Origin: Pantoea sp. Mb-10
GTDB taxonomy: Bacteria; Pseudomonadota; Gammaproteobacteria; Enterobacterales; Enterobacteriaceae
Direction of reading: 5' to 3'
DNA length: 64,000 nt
NCBI RefSeq assembly: GCF_021272205.1
Contig: NZ_JAJSDX010000007.1
Span: forward strand, 1 to 64,000
A program made the position numbers and the translations under genes. The notes beneath the pieces were generated by a model that was given only the letters and a program-made list of their open reading frames with translations, had not been told where the DNA came from and ran no database searches. Of this stretch, positions 46,680 through 56,317 are shown in pieces (positions within the stretch are counted from its first letter, which is position 1; every line of letters begins with the position of its first letter).

Positions 46680-47831
46680 GTGTCAGAAGAGAGTGATGAG
46701 GACAAAACAGAATCGCCCTCGCCCCACCGATTGCAAAAAGCACGGGAGGACGGGCAGATTCCGCGATCGCGCGAGCTGACATCGGTATTGATGTTACTGG
46801 CGGGCTTGCTGATTTTGTGGCTCGGAGGCAGCAACATGGCCGATCGGCTTGCGGGCATGCTCGCCACCGGCTTTCGCTTTGATCACAGCATGGTTTCAGA
46901 CGACAAACTGATTGTTGGGCATATCGGTAACCTGATTGGTCAAGCGGTCCTGGCGCTGCTGCCATTAATGGCAGGGCTGGTCATCGTCGCGATTGCCGCG
47001 CCAATGCTGCTGGGAGGCATCAACTTCAGCAGCAAGTCACTGAAAGTCGATTTTAACAAACTCAATCCGCTGCCCGGTATTAAGCGCATGGTCTCAGCAC
47101 AAACCTGGGTTGAGCTGCTGAAAGCGGTGATTAAAGCGGCGATGGTCGGGCTGGTGGGTGGCTGGTACATCTGGTCACACTGGCAGGAGATGCTGCGCCT
47201 GATCAGCGAATCGCCGGTGACGGCGCTGCACCACGGATTAACGCTCATCGCGGTAAGCTGCGCATTGATCATGATGAGCTTGATACCCATGGTCGGCTTT
47301 GACGTGTTCTGGCAGCTTTATAGCCATTTTAAAAAGCTGCGCATGACGCGTCAGGAAGTGCGTGACGAGCATAAACAGAACGAAGGCGATCCCCACGTAA
47401 AAGGGCGTATTCGTCAGGCGATGCGTGCAGCTGCCCGCCGCCGCATGATGGCGGATGTCCCGAAAGCCGATGTGATTGTCACCAACCCAACGCACTACTC
47501 GGTCGCGCTGCAGTATCAGGAAGGCAAAATGAGCGCGCCAAAAGTGATTGCCAAAGGTGCCGGGGATATTGCCCTGAAGATACGTGAATTAGCGAAAGAG
47601 CACCGCATTCCGATTCTTGAAGCCCCACCGCTGGCGCGTGCGCTTTATCGTCATACAGAAATTGGCCAGTTTATTCCGGGCGCGCTCTATTCGGCGGTCG
47701 CGGAAGTGCTGGCGTGGGTTTGGCAGCTGCGTCGCTGGAAACGCGAAGGCGGTCTGATCCCAACCAAACCAAAACAGCTGCCGGTCCCGGCAGACATGGA
47801 CTTTGCAGGAGAGAACAGAAACGATGGCTAA
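46680..47831 (+). CDS. flhB: Flagellar export switch protein FlhB
   Basis: Inner-membrane component of the flagellar type III export gate that switches specificity from rod/hook to filament substrates by self-cleavage. It has 383 residues (E. coli 382). The N-terminal SEESDEDKTESPSPHRLQKA motif, four membrane segments and the autocleavage site TNPTHYSVAL in the cytoplasmic domain are present. The start is GTG at 46680, six bases after GAGG; the frame is open further upstream but without similarity. It overlaps flhA by eight bases. Confidence 0.97.
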   Translation: MSEESDEDKTESPSPHRLQKAREDGQIPRSRELTSVLMLLAGLLILWLGGSNMADRLAGMLATGFRFDHSMVSDDKLIVGHIGNLIGQAVLALLPLMAGLVIVAIAAPMLLGGINFSSKSLKVDFNKLNPLPGIKRMVSAQTWVELLKAVIKAAMVGLVGGWYIWSHWQEMLRLISESPVTALHHGLTLIAVSCALIMMSLIPMVGFDVFWQLYSHFKKLRMTRQEVRDEHKQNEGDPHVKGRIRQAMRAAARRRMMADVPKADVIVTNPTHYSVALQYQEGKMSAPKVIAKGAGDIALKIRELAKEHRIPILEAPPLARALYRHTEIGQFIPGALYSAVAEVLAWVWQLRRWKREGGLIPTKPKQLPVPADMDFAGENRNDG

Positions 47832-49911
47832 TTTGGCCGAAAAGCTGCGTTTACCGGGCAATTTTAAAGATACGCAGTGGCAGGTGCTGGCCGGGCCTGT
47901 CCTGATCATGCTCATTCTGTCGATGATGGTGTTGCCGTTACCCGCTTTCATCCTCGACCTGCTGTTTACCTTTAATATTGCACTGTCCATCATGGTGCTG
48001 CTCGTCGCGATGTTTACCCAGCGCACGCTGGAGTTTGCCGCTTTCCCGACGATTCTGCTGTTCTCAACCTTGCTGCGCCTGGCGCTTAACGTTGCCTCGA
48101 CGCGTATTATCTTACTGGAAGGTCATACCGGGGCCGATGCCGCAGGGCGCGTGGTTGAAGCCTTTGGTCACTTTCTGGTCGGCGGTAACTTCGCCATCGG
48201 TATCGTGGTGTTTATCATCCTTGTAATCATCAACTTTATGGTTATCACCAAGGGTGCTGGACGTATCGCTGAGGTGGGCGCGCGCTTTGTGCTGGACGGC
48301 ATGCCCGGCAAGCAGATGGCTATCGATGCTGACTTAAACGCCGGTCTCATTGGCGAAGAGGAAGCCAAGAAACGCCGCAGCGAAGTGACGCAAGAGGCTG
48401 ATTTCTATGGTTCCATGGACGGTGCCAGTAAGTTTGTGCGCGGTGATGCGGTAGCCGGGATCCTGATCATGGTAATTAACGTCATCGGTGGCCTGTTGGT
48501 CGGCGTGGTACAGCATGGGATGGATCTCGGCCACGCCGGTGAAACCTACACGCTGTTGACCATTGGTGACGGGCTGGTGGCGCAGATCCCCGCGCTGGTG
48601 ATCTCCACCGCGGCCGGTGTGATTGTAACGCGTGTAGCCACCGACCAGGATGTCGGTGAGCAGATGGTGGGTCAGCTGTTCAACAATCCGCGCGTCCTGA
48701 TGTTAAGCGGCGGGGTTATCGGCTTGCTGGGTCTGGTGCCGGGCATGCCAAACTTGGTATTCCTGCTGTTTACTGCCGCCTTATTGGGACTGGCCTGGTG
48801 GCTGCGCGGGCGCGAAATGAAGCCGAAAGCGGCGGTGCCGAGCGCAAGCATGGTCAAAACCCAGGAAACGCCTGCCAACACGGAAGCATCGTGGACCGAT
48901 GTTCAGCTGGAAGACTCGCTGGGTATGGAGGTGGGCTATCGGCTCATCCCCATGGTTGACCATATGCAAAACGGCGAACTGCTGGGCCGTATTCGTAGTA
49001 TTCGTAAGAAAGTGGCCCAGGAGGTCGGTTTCCTGCCACCGGTGGTACACATTCGCGACAATATGGAGCTGCCGCCTGCGCGCTACCGCATTCTCATGAA
49101 AGGGGTGGAGATTGGCAGCGGTGATGCTTATCCGGGACGCTGGATGGCCATTAACCCGGGCACGGCAGCGGGATCGTTGCCAGGTGAGCCAACGGTCGAT
49201 CCCGCCTTTGGCCTCGCGGCGATCTGGATTGACAGCGCGTTGAAAGAGCAGGCGCAGATTCAGGGCTTTACGGTAGTGGAAGCCAGTACCGTGGTCGCCA
49301 CGCATCTCAATCACCTGATTGGTCAATACGCCAGCGAACTGTTTGGGCGCCAGGAGGCGCAGCAGCTGCTGGATCGCGTGACCCAAGAGATGCCGAAGCT
49401 CACCGAAGATTTGGTGCCGGGGGTTATCACGCTGACCACCCTGCACAAAGTGCTGCAAAACCTGCTGGTGGAGCGCGTGTCGATTCGCGATATGCGTACC
49501 ATCATCGAAACGCTGGCGGAACATGCGCCGGTGCAAAGCGATCCGCAGGAGCTGACCAGCGTCGTGCGCGTGGCGCTGGGCCGGGCGATTACCCAACAGT
49601 GGTTCCCGGGCAACGGCGAAGTGCAGGTGATTGGCCTGGATGCCACCCTCGAACGCCTGCTGCTGCAGGCGCTGCAGGGCGGCGGCGGGTTGGAGCCTGG
49701 CTTGGCCGATCGCCTGCTGGTACAAACGCAATCCGCCCTGCAACAGCAAGAGATGAGCGGTGCGCCGCCGGTGCTGCTGGTGAACCATCCGCTGCGGGCG
49801 CTGCTGGCGCGCTTCCTGCGCCGTAACCTGCCGCAGCTGGTGGTGCTGTCGAATATGGAGCTGTCAGATAACCGGCAGATCCGCATGACCGCCACCATCG
49901 GAGGTAAATAA
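47824..49911 (+). CDS. flhA: Flagellar export gate protein FlhA
   Basis: Major export-gate protein of the flagellar type III apparatus, forming the proton-coupled nonameric ring. It has 695 residues with about eight membrane helices in the first 330. The FHIPEP region is seen in VLDGMPGKQMAIDADLNAGL, and the large cytoplasmic domain begins near LEDSLGMEVGYRLIPMVD and ends IRMTATIGGK. It starts inside flhB at 47824 (MANLAEKLRL) and its stop overlaps the flhE ATG by one base, so flhBAE forms a coupled operon. Confidence 0.98.
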   Translation: MANLAEKLRLPGNFKDTQWQVLAGPVLIMLILSMMVLPLPAFILDLLFTFNIALSIMVLLVAMFTQRTLEFAAFPTILLFSTLLRLALNVASTRIILLEGHTGADAAGRVVEAFGHFLVGGNFAIGIVVFIILVIINFMVITKGAGRIAEVGARFVLDGMPGKQMAIDADLNAGLIGEEEAKKRRSEVTQEADFYGSMDGASKFVRGDAVAGILIMVINVIGGLLVGVVQHGMDLGHAGETYTLLTIGDGLVAQIPALVISTAAGVIVTRVATDQDVGEQMVGQLFNNPRVLMLSGGVIGLLGLVPGMPNLVFLLFTAALLGLAWWLRGREMKPKAAVPSASMVKTQETPANTEASWTDVQLEDSLGMEVGYRLIPMVDHMQNGELLGRIRSIRKKVAQEVGFLPPVVHIRDNMELPPARYRILMKGVEIGSGDAYPGRWMAINPGTAAGSLPGEPTVDPAFGLAAIWIDSALKEQAQIQGFTVVEASTVVATHLNHLIGQYASELFGRQEAQQLLDRVTQEMPKLTEDLVPGVITLTTLHKVLQNLLVERVSIRDMRTIIETLAEHAPVQSDPQELTSVVRVALGRAITQQWFPGNGEVQVIGLDATLERLLLQALQGGGGLEPGLADRLLVQTQSALQQQEMSGAPPVLLVNHPLRALLARFLRRNLPQLVVLSNMELSDNRQIRMTATIGGK

Positions 49912-50318
49912 TGCGCCGCGCATGGCAGAGACGTCTCTTGGGAGTGCTGCTGGCGTTACCGCTGCTGGCTAACGCCGGGGGCGGCGCCTGGACAGCGCAG
50001 GTCAGCGGCCCAACGCTTGGCGTGCGCGGCAACTGGTTGATCACGCCTGCGCTGAAAGCGCCATCAGCCGCTGCGGGTACCATCAGTGAGATTTACTGGC
50101 GCTATGAGCTTAGCCGTCCCGCCCCTTCAGGGCTGGTCGTGCGTCTCTGCGCGACCACGCGCTGCGTAGAGATTGAGGGCGAAAGCGGCAGTACGCGCGG
50201 ATTGGCAAATATCACGGCGGAAGACACGCTGCATCTGGCGTTTGGTTTTCAGGGCCGGGGGGCTTTACCGCCTGGCCTGCGGGTGATCAGCAGCACCGTC
50301 ACGGTGAATTATCAGTAG
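49911..50318 (+). CDS. flhE: Flagellar periplasmic protein FlhE
   Basis: Periplasmic protein of 135 residues, reported in Salmonella and E. coli to limit proton leakage through the flagellar export apparatus. The signal peptide ends near PLLANAGGG. The mature protein has GAWTAQVSGPTLGVRGNWL at its start and a cysteine pair in RLCATTRCVEIEG. It starts at the flhA stop (TAATG). A strong bidirectional terminator follows, shared with argS. Confidence 0.93.
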   Translation: MRRAWQRRLLGVLLALPLLANAGGGAWTAQVSGPTLGVRGNWLITPALKAPSAAAGTISEIYWRYELSRPAPSGLVVRLCATTRCVEIEGESGSTRGLANITAEDTLHLAFGFQGRGALPPGLRVISSTVTVNYQ

Positions 50319-50321
50319 CCA

Positions 50322-50350
50322 TAAAAAAACCCGCCGCGGCGGGTTTTTTG
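50322..50350. terminator. Bidirectional terminator, flhE and argS
   Basis: AAAAAAACCCGCC, GCGGCGGG and T residues. Symmetrical A and T flanks serve both convergent transcripts. Confidence 0.9.
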
Positions 50351-50372
50351 CTAAGGGCGCCTTTCGCTCAGC

Positions 50373-52103
50373 TTACATGCGCTGCACGGTTTTAATGCCC
50401 AACGTATCCAGCCCTTGTTTCAGGGTCTTCGCCGTCAGCGCGGCCAACTGCAGTCGGCTGTTGCGGATCTGCTCATCGTCGGCAGACAGAATAGGGCAGT
50501 GTTCATAGAAGCCTGAGAACAGTCCCGCCAGGTCGTAAAGGTAGGCGCACATCACGTGCGGCGTGCCGTCACGCGCCACCAGAGTGATGGTCTCTTCAAA
50601 CTGCAGCAGGCGTGCGGCTAGCTGCGCCTCACGCGCCTCCGTCAACACAATATCACCCTGAAGACTTTCAGGTTCGATACCGGCTTTACGGAACACCGAG
50701 AGCACACGCGTGTAGGCGTACTGCATGTACGGCGCGGTGTTGCCTTCAAAGGCCAGCATATTATCCCAGTCGAACACATAGTCGGTGGTGCGGCTCTTCG
50801 AGAGATCGGCGTACTTCACTGCACCGATGCCGACCACTTCCGCCAGGTCTTTCAGCTCTTGAGCGGACATCTCCGGGTTCTTTTCACTGACCAGCGTATG
50901 CGCGCGCTCAACCGCTTCATCGAGCAGATCGGCCAGCTTGATGGTGCCGCCGCTCCGCGTTTTGAACGGGCGGCCATCTTTGCCCAGCATCATGCCAAAG
51001 GCGTGATGCTCTAACGGCACCGATTCTGGCACGTAACCCGCTTTACGCACGATGGTCCAGGCTTGCTGCAAGTGCTGATGCTGGCGCGAGTCAATATAAT
51101 AGAGCACGCGATCGGCACCCAGCGTCTCATAACGGTACTTGGCGCAAGCAATGTCTGTGGTGGTGTAAAGATAGCCGCCATCCTTTTTCTGGATGATAAC
51201 GCCCATCGGTTCGCCTTCCTTGTTTTTAAACTCATCAAGGAAGACCACAGTGGCGCCTTCGCTGGTGACGGCCAAGCCCTTTTCACGCAGATCGGCCACG
51301 ATGCCCGGCAGCATGTCGTTATACAGGCTTTCGCCCATGACATCGTGACGCGTTAGCGTAACGTTCAGGCGATCGTAAACCAGCTGGTTCTGACTCATGG
51401 TGATGTCGACCAGCTTTTTCCACATGTCACGGCAATAGGCATCGCCGCCCTGCAGTTTGACGACGTAGCTGCGCGCGCGCTCGGCAAAGGCTTCGTCCTC
51501 ATCGTAAGTCCGCTTGGCCTCACGATAGAACGCTTCAAGATCGGCCAGCGCGATCTCTTCGTGGTGTTCATTTTGCTGTTTTTCCAGAAATGCAATCAGC
51601 ATACCGAACTGTGTGCCCCAATCTCCCACGTGGTTAGCGCGAATCACGTTGTGACCGAGAAACTCAAGGGTGCGGACTGCCGCATCACCGATGATGGTAG
51701 AGCGCACGTGACCCACGTGCATCTCTTTCGCGACGTTAGGTGCCGAGTAATCCACCACAATCGTTTGCGGCGTGAGCGTGCCGACGCCGAGGCGCGGCAG
51801 GCGCAGCGCTTCGGCAGCTTGCGCGGCAAGCCAGGCGCTATCGAGGAATATATTGATAAAGCCGGGACCGGCAATTTCCACTTGGCTGGCGATACCGGTG
51901 AGATCCAGGTGTTGAATCACCTGCTCAGCCAACTGACGGGGCGCCAGACCCAGCTTTTTCGCTGCGGCCATGATGCCGTTCGCCTGATAGTCACCAAACT
52001 GGACTTTGGCAGATTGGCGAACCTGAGGTTCGCATTCAGCAGGCGCGCCCGCTGCTACCATCGCCTGACCGATTTTATCGGTAAGAAGAGCCTGAATATT
52101 CAC
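50373..52103 (-). CDS. argS: Arginyl-tRNA synthetase
   Basis: Class I aminoacyl-tRNA synthetase that charges arginine tRNAs. It has 576 residues, close to the E. coli length. The HIGH signature appears as HVGH in [20 protein letters not shown]. The N-terminal additional domain and the C-terminal DALR anticodon-binding domain, ending GIKTVQRM, are intact. It is convergent with flhE. A short hairpin (GTCCCGCC with GGCGGGAC at 52159-52181) lies in the region upstream of its start. Confidence 0.97.
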   Translation of the reverse strand: MNIQALLTDKIGQAMVAAGAPAECEPQVRQSAKVQFGDYQANGIMAAAKKLGLAPRQLAEQVIQHLDLTGIASQVEIAGPGFINIFLDSAWLAAQAAEALRLPRLGVGTLTPQTIVVDYSAPNVAKEMHVGHVRSTIIGDAAVRTLEFLGHNVIRANHVGDWGTQFGMLIAFLEKQQNEHHEEIALADLEAFYREAKRTYDEDEAFAERARSYVVKLQGGDAYCRDMWKKLVDITMSQNQLVYDRLNVTLTRHDVMGESLYNDMLPGIVADLREKGLAVTSEGATVVFLDEFKNKEGEPMGVIIQKKDGGYLYTTTDIACAKYRYETLGADRVLYYIDSRQHQHLQQAWTIVRKAGYVPESVPLEHHAFGMMLGKDGRPFKTRSGGTIKLADLLDEAVERAHTLVSEKNPEMSAQELKDLAEVVGIGAVKYADLSKSRTTDYVFDWDNMLAFEGNTAPYMQYAYTRVLSVFRKAGIEPESLQGDIVLTEAREAQLAARLLQFEETITLVARDGTPHVMCAYLYDLAGLFSGFYEHCPILSADDEQIRNSRLQLAALTAKTLKQGLDTLGIKTVQRM

Positions 52104-52706
52104 CGCTTTACCTTCATATGCTGAAAAGGCCCGTCAAAAGCGTCGAGCCGATGTCACTGTCCCGCCACTGCCGGGCGGGACGAAAAAAATAAGACGGGAA
52201 GTATACGTGAAATGATAAGGTGCGTCAGCACTTCGCGCAGAGGCAATAGGTGCACCACCTTAGGTCGCCGACTAACGGCGACGCAAGTGACGGCGTGGAT
52301 TTTTAACGCTTTTGTCTTCACGCACCTTCCAATGGCGGGAAATAGCAAATCCCATTAAGGCAATCAGGACCGCGACAACAATGAGCATAGACATAAGGCC
52401 GTTCCTTGTAGTTGTGAATCACAAATTTATAAGAAAGGGTTTCAGGCTGCAATTGTTTGGAAGGGAAATGAGATTTATCTTATTGTATTAATTTTAACCA
52501 AATAAATCATTTATTTATGCTACTTTCATAAAGTAAAAGGTGGTACTGGTAAGGCGATTAATCCGAAATGATTAAGCGATTTATGCGGTTTTCAGCGTTT
52601 TTTTAGGCTAAATAGGATGAATCTGACGCTTTGATGAGAGAATGCGCAGCTTCTTCCGCTGCTTTACATCTCAAAATGAATGGATTTTTCCAGAGGTAGG
52701 CCCACA
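52104..52706. other. argS-yecM intergenic region
   Basis: About 600 bases. It holds the argS upstream region with a hairpin at 52159-52181, a probable 40-residue membrane protein gene on the minus strand (52272-52394) and an AT-rich stretch (52440-52560) that likely carries promoters. Confidence 0.5.
52272..52394 (-). CDS. Probable small single-pass membrane protein
   Basis: A 40-residue frame, MSMLIVVAVLIALMGFAISR followed by a strongly basic tail (HWKVREDKSVKNPRRHLRRR). AAGGAA lies seven bases before the ATG. One membrane helix with a positively charged C-terminal tail is a typical layout for small enteric membrane proteins. It lies upstream of argS on the same strand. I do not recognise a named homologue. 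The ribosome site, hydrophobic start and charge pattern make a real gene more likely than chance. Confidence 0.6.
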   Translation of the reverse strand: MSMLIVVAVLIALMGFAISRHWKVREDKSVKNPRRHLRRR

Positions 52707-53267
52707 ATGAAAAAAAATTTTCCCACTGAACTGAGTGACTTAGAACAAGATCTGTCTCGTTTTGATAGCGCATTAAGCGCATTCGCTGCGCGGTTAGGGA
52801 TTGAAATCACCCAGCATGAAATTGATCACATTGCGGTACGCTGTCATCAATTTACCACTGCGGAGCGCTGGAAAAGCGGCTTGCTGCAGATAGGAACCGC
52901 CTTTTCCGAAGCGATCATCAACGGACGACCCATTTATTTGTTTAAGCTGCATGAACCGCTACAGTTTGCCGGCTGGCAGGTTGATGTGATTGAGCTGCCG
53001 TGGCCTGGCGAGAAAAGATACCGCCACGAAGGGTGGGAGCATATTGAAATCGTTCTGCGCGGTGAGCCTGAGACGCTTGGCGTGCGCGCGATGGCCCTGC
53101 TGTCAGATGAAGCCCTTACGCAGCCGGGCATCTCCTTCAAAACCAGCACGCCTAAGGGTGAACAAGAGCGTTTGCCCAATCCTACGCTGGCGGTCACGGA
53201 CGGCCAGACCACCGTCAAATTTCATCCGTGGTCATTAGAAGAGATTGTGGCCAGCGAACGCGCTTAA
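52707..53267 (+). CDS. yecM: VOC-fold protein YecM
   Basis: Cytoplasmic protein of 186 residues in the YecM family, a vicinal-oxygen-chelate (glyoxalase-like) fold with a predicted metal site but no known substrate. Conserved segments are HIAVRCHQFTTAERW, INGRPIYLFKLHEPL, LPWPGEKRYRHEGWEHIEIV, and TVKFHPWSLEEIVASERA at the end. The start at 52707 is preferred to one nine codons upstream because AGAGG precedes it. The stop overlaps that of the convergent lyase gene by three bases. Confidence 0.93.
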   Translation: MKKNFPTELSDLEQDLSRFDSALSAFAARLGIEITQHEIDHIAVRCHQFTTAERWKSGLLQIGTAFSEAIINGRPIYLFKLHEPLQFAGWQVDVIELPWPGEKRYRHEGWEHIEIVLRGEPETLGVRAMALLSDEALTQPGISFKTSTPKGEQERLPNPTLAVTDGQTTVKFHPWSLEEIVASERA

Positions 53268-54403
53268 CGGCGCGCCTCCACCGCCTGACGCAGGCGTGCC
53301 AGCGCCGTGTCCAGCGTGGAGCGGGTACAGCCAAAATTGAAACGCACAAACTGGTCGTTGCCAAAGTCACGCCCCGGCGAAAAACCGAGTCCGTGCGTTT
53401 CGAAATAGTGCGTCGGGTTGGCGACGTCGAGTCCGCTGGCATCGATCCAGCCGAGGTAGGTCGCTTCCGGACACATCATCTTTACGCCGGGCAGGCTCTC
53501 AATGGTGGCGCACAGCGCATCACGGTTCGCGCGCAGATACGCCAACTGCGCGTCCAACCACGGATCGCCATCGCGCCAGGCGGCTTCCGCGGCCACCAGC
53601 GCCAGAATATCGACGCTCGGTACAATGCCTTCACGCACCTGACTAAATCGCTTGCGAAGCGCGGGATTTGGAATAATCGCAACCGATGCGCCTAATCCGG
53701 CAATATTGAACGTTTTAGAGGGCGAGAGCAGCGTGAGGCTGCGCTGGGCCGCATCCTCGTTAAGGCTGGCAAACGGAATGTGGCGGGTGCCGGGCGTGAG
53801 CAATAAATCACAGTGGATCTCATCCGAGCACACCAGCAAGCCATGTTGCTGCGCAAAGGCCAGCTGTGCCTCGAGTTCGGCGCGCGTGTAAACGGTGCCA
53901 CCGGGGTTGTGCGGGTTGCACAGCATCAACAAGCGTTCATTCCCCGTGAGGTAAGCGGCGTCAAGGCTCGGCACCCAGCGGTTCTCTACAAGCTGCATCG
54001 GCAAATTAACCTGCGTTCGGTTCGCCAGTCGTGCTGCGGAGCGGAAAGGGGGATAAATAGGGCTGGGCGCCACCGTGCCTTGCCCCTGCTCGGTAAAGGC
54101 GCGCACGGCCAGATTCAGGCCACTGACGACGCCAGGCAGCAGCACGATCCAGTCAGGTTGGATGTGCCATTGATAACGTTCAGCTAAACGCGAAACAATA
54201 ACATTGATAAGCCCAGCGGGCGGGGCGCCATAACCAAAAACGCCGTGTGCAACACGCTTTTGAATGGCCTCAATGACGCAGGGCGGTGAGCGAAAATCGG
54301 TGTCTGCCACCCACAGCGGCAGGACATCGCTATCGCGATATTTGTGCCATTTCAAACTATCGCTGTGACGACGGTCTATCCCTTGATCAAAATCGAATGT
54401 CAT
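53264..54403 (-). CDS. PatB/MalY-type PLP-dependent C-S beta-lyase
   Basis: A 379-residue fold-type I PLP enzyme of the MalY/PatB group, expected to cleave cystathionine or cysteine conjugates to a thiol, pyruvate and ammonia. FDFDQGIDRRHSDSLKWHKY and LPLWVADTDFRSPP at the N-terminus are family hallmarks. The cofactor-binding aspartate lies in LLVCSDEIHCDLL and the Schiff-base lysine in LSPSKTFNIAGLGAS. Neighbours are yecM (convergent, overlapping stops) and cutC (divergent). E. coli has no such gene at this position. The natural substrate is not deducible. Confidence 0.88.
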   Translation of the reverse strand: MTFDFDQGIDRRHSDSLKWHKYRDSDVLPLWVADTDFRSPPCVIEAIQKRVAHGVFGYGAPPAGLINVIVSRLAERYQWHIQPDWIVLLPGVVSGLNLAVRAFTEQGQGTVAPSPIYPPFRSAARLANRTQVNLPMQLVENRWVPSLDAAYLTGNERLLMLCNPHNPGGTVYTRAELEAQLAFAQQHGLLVCSDEIHCDLLLTPGTRHIPFASLNEDAAQRSLTLLSPSKTFNIAGLGASVAIIPNPALRKRFSQVREGIVPSVDILALVAAEAAWRDGDPWLDAQLAYLRANRDALCATIESLPGVKMMCPEATYLGWIDASGLDVANPTHYFETHGLGFSPGRDFGNDQFVRFNFGCTRSTLDTALARLRQAVEARR

Positions 54404-54488
54404 TGTGCGGTTTCCACGTAAACTGATCCATTAAGCAGACTAACTTATGTAACCTCTCCGAGCCAGAAGTCGTGAAAAGGAGTCGAGG

Positions 54489-55241
54489 ATGACGAAACTG
54501 GAAATTTGTTGTTATGGCATTGACTGTGCGCTGGCGGCAGAGCAGGCCGGAGCGGATCGTGTGGAACTCTGTAGCGCACCGCGTGAGGGAGGCTTAACGC
54601 CTTCGCCGGGCGTGCTGGAGGCCGCACAGCGCCAGCTAACGATTCCGGTACACCCCATCGTGCGTCCTCGCGGCGGTGATTTTTGTTATACCGCCCATGA
54701 ATTCGAAGTGATGAAATCTGACGTCGCCTTTATCCGCGACATGGGGTTTCCGGGCGTTGTGATTGGCATGCTGGATGAGGACGCACACGTCGATGTCGCA
54801 CGCATGCAGCAAATCATGGCGCTGTGCGGCGACATGGCGGTGACGTTTCACCGCGCCTTTGATCTCTGCCACAGCCCCAACAGAGCGCTGCACATTCTGA
54901 CCGATCTTGGCATCCATCGTATCCTCACCTCGGGTCAGCAGCAGAACGCTGAAGCAGGAATTGCATTATTGCGGGAACTAAATGAACAGAGCACGGGTCC
55001 AATCATTATGGCCGGTGCGGGTGTGAGATTAAGTAACCTGCAAAAGTTTATCGAATGCGGTCTGCAGGAAGTTCACAGCTCCGCTAGCCGCCTGATTGCT
55101 TCTCCAATGCGTTATCGCAAAGCGGGCGTCTCAATGTGTGGTGAACCCGAGACCGACGAATTTAGCCGCTACTGTGTGGATGGTGATGTGGTTGAAGCCA
55201 TGAAAACCATGATGGAAATGAGCGCCGTTCGCGTCGCCTGA
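54489..55241 (+). CDS. cutC: CutC family protein
   Basis: TIM-barrel protein of 250 residues in the CutC family, named for copper homeostasis in E. coli though that role is disputed. Conserved segments are [69 protein letters not shown], and VHSSASR. AAAAGGAGTCGAGG precedes the ATG. It is divergent from the PatB-like lyase gene. In E. coli cutC also lies near yecM and cmoB. Confidence 0.95.
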   Translation: MTKLEICCYGIDCALAAEQAGADRVELCSAPREGGLTPSPGVLEAAQRQLTIPVHPIVRPRGGDFCYTAHEFEVMKSDVAFIRDMGFPGVVIGMLDEDAHVDVARMQQIMALCGDMAVTFHRAFDLCHSPNRALHILTDLGIHRILTSGQQQNAEAGIALLRELNEQSTGPIIMAGAGVRLSNLQKFIECGLQEVHSSASRLIASPMRYRKAGVSMCGEPETDEFSRYCVDGDVVEAMKTMMEMSAVRVA

Positions 55242-55300
55242 TACTACCGATTTTGCCGCGCAGCGCGTCGAGCCTAGCGACGCGATGCTTGCAAGTACCA

Positions 55301-55330
55301 AACCCCAGTCTCTTGCTGGGGTTCTTTTTG
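55301..55330 (+). terminator. cutC intrinsic terminator
   Basis: AACCCCAG, loop, CTGGGGTT and CTTTTTG, about 60 bases after the cutC stop. Confidence 0.75.
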
Positions 55331-55408
55331 CCTGTTATTCAGCGGGACATGGCAGAAGATCTTAAACGGTGCTTTGATTAATGCATGATTGAGTGCGGAA
55401 ATCCCGAT

Positions 55409-56257
55409 ATGAAAAGCCTTTCTTTGATTTGCGCGCTTCTGCTTCCCGCTGCGAGCGGCGCGTTGGCCGCTGGCACCGCCTGTCCCCCGCAAAGTGCCGC
55501 CATCGCCAGCAGTAACAACTGGATCATTCTGGGCGGCGATGCCAAAGGCGCAGTGCGCCAGGTGGTGGCCGGCGAGTTTGGCAAAGACGTTGATTCCCAG
55601 AAGCGCGTGTTGGGGCAGTTTGACCGCTGCGGGAGATTGCTGGTGGCGGATATCACCTACGACAAGAACGAAGGCAGCGTCATCTTGAGCATGGAGCAGC
55701 ACATTGCGCGCGTGCAGCGCGGGTGGGTTGCGGAGTACGCATGGTTGGTCAAAGTGCTCAAAGATGGCCAGGCGCAGGTTATCGATAATCGGCAGGGTAC
55801 CATCAGTTGGCATATCGGCCCGCAGGGTAACATCCTCAGCGCATCTGACACCTTTACCAGTATGGGCAAAGCGGGCGCCACGGAAACCACGTTTCACTAC
55901 GACAGGCACTTTCAGGTTGAGAAGAGCGTAGCGCGCGGCAGTGATGAAACCAGCAATGGTGTAAGCAGCTGGCGCTGGAATCAGCAGGGACAGGTCACCA
56001 CAGCCAGCACCGTGCGCGGGAAAGATACGTATACCTATGACGCGCAGTGGCGTGAACGGCGTCTTGATGGGACGTCTACCACGCCGGTCAGTACGCTGCG
56101 CTCAGTGGATGAGTGCCAGCTCTGGGATGAGGTGGGAAACTGTACCCTTAGCTATCTGCACGAAACGGAAACCTTTGCCAAAGGCACGCTGGAACGGCAT
56201 CTTACCACGGCTTATAAATATCAATATTGGGATCGACCCGCTGACGCCGAGAATTAA
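55409..56257 (+). CDS. Secreted protein of unknown function
   Basis: A 282-residue protein with a signal peptide (LICALLLPAASGALAAG). The start at 55409 is chosen for that signal and for GGAAA seven bases upstream. The mature part has FDRCGRLLVADITYDKN, repeated short FHYD/YTYD segments (TTFHYDRHFQV, DTYTYDAQWRER) and five cysteines, including DECQLWDEVGNC. It reminds me weakly of the enteric YnfC (UPF0257) family, which also has a CG(R/C)L region and YRYDDQG segments, but there is no lipobox and the resemblance is not secure. It lies between cutC and a LysE exporter, where E. coli carries the torYZ genes. Confidence 0.75.
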   Translation: MKSLSLICALLLPAASGALAAGTACPPQSAAIASSNNWIILGGDAKGAVRQVVAGEFGKDVDSQKRVLGQFDRCGRLLVADITYDKNEGSVILSMEQHIARVQRGWVAEYAWLVKVLKDGQAQVIDNRQGTISWHIGPQGNILSASDTFTSMGKAGATETTFHYDRHFQVEKSVARGSDETSNGVSSWRWNQQGQVTTASTVRGKDTYTYDAQWRERRLDGTSTTPVSTLRSVDECQLWDEVGNCTLSYLHETETFAKGTLERHLTTAYKYQYWDRPADAEN

Positions 56258-56317
56258 CCGGCACGGGGGGCCCCTGAACAGGACGACCTTTATTAAACGG
56301 CATGAATGGGGCAGGCC

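Noticed and set aside
52159..52181. Attenuator before argS
   Set aside because: The hairpin has its A/T run on the wrong side for termination in the argS direction, and no leader peptide rich in arginine codons was seen.
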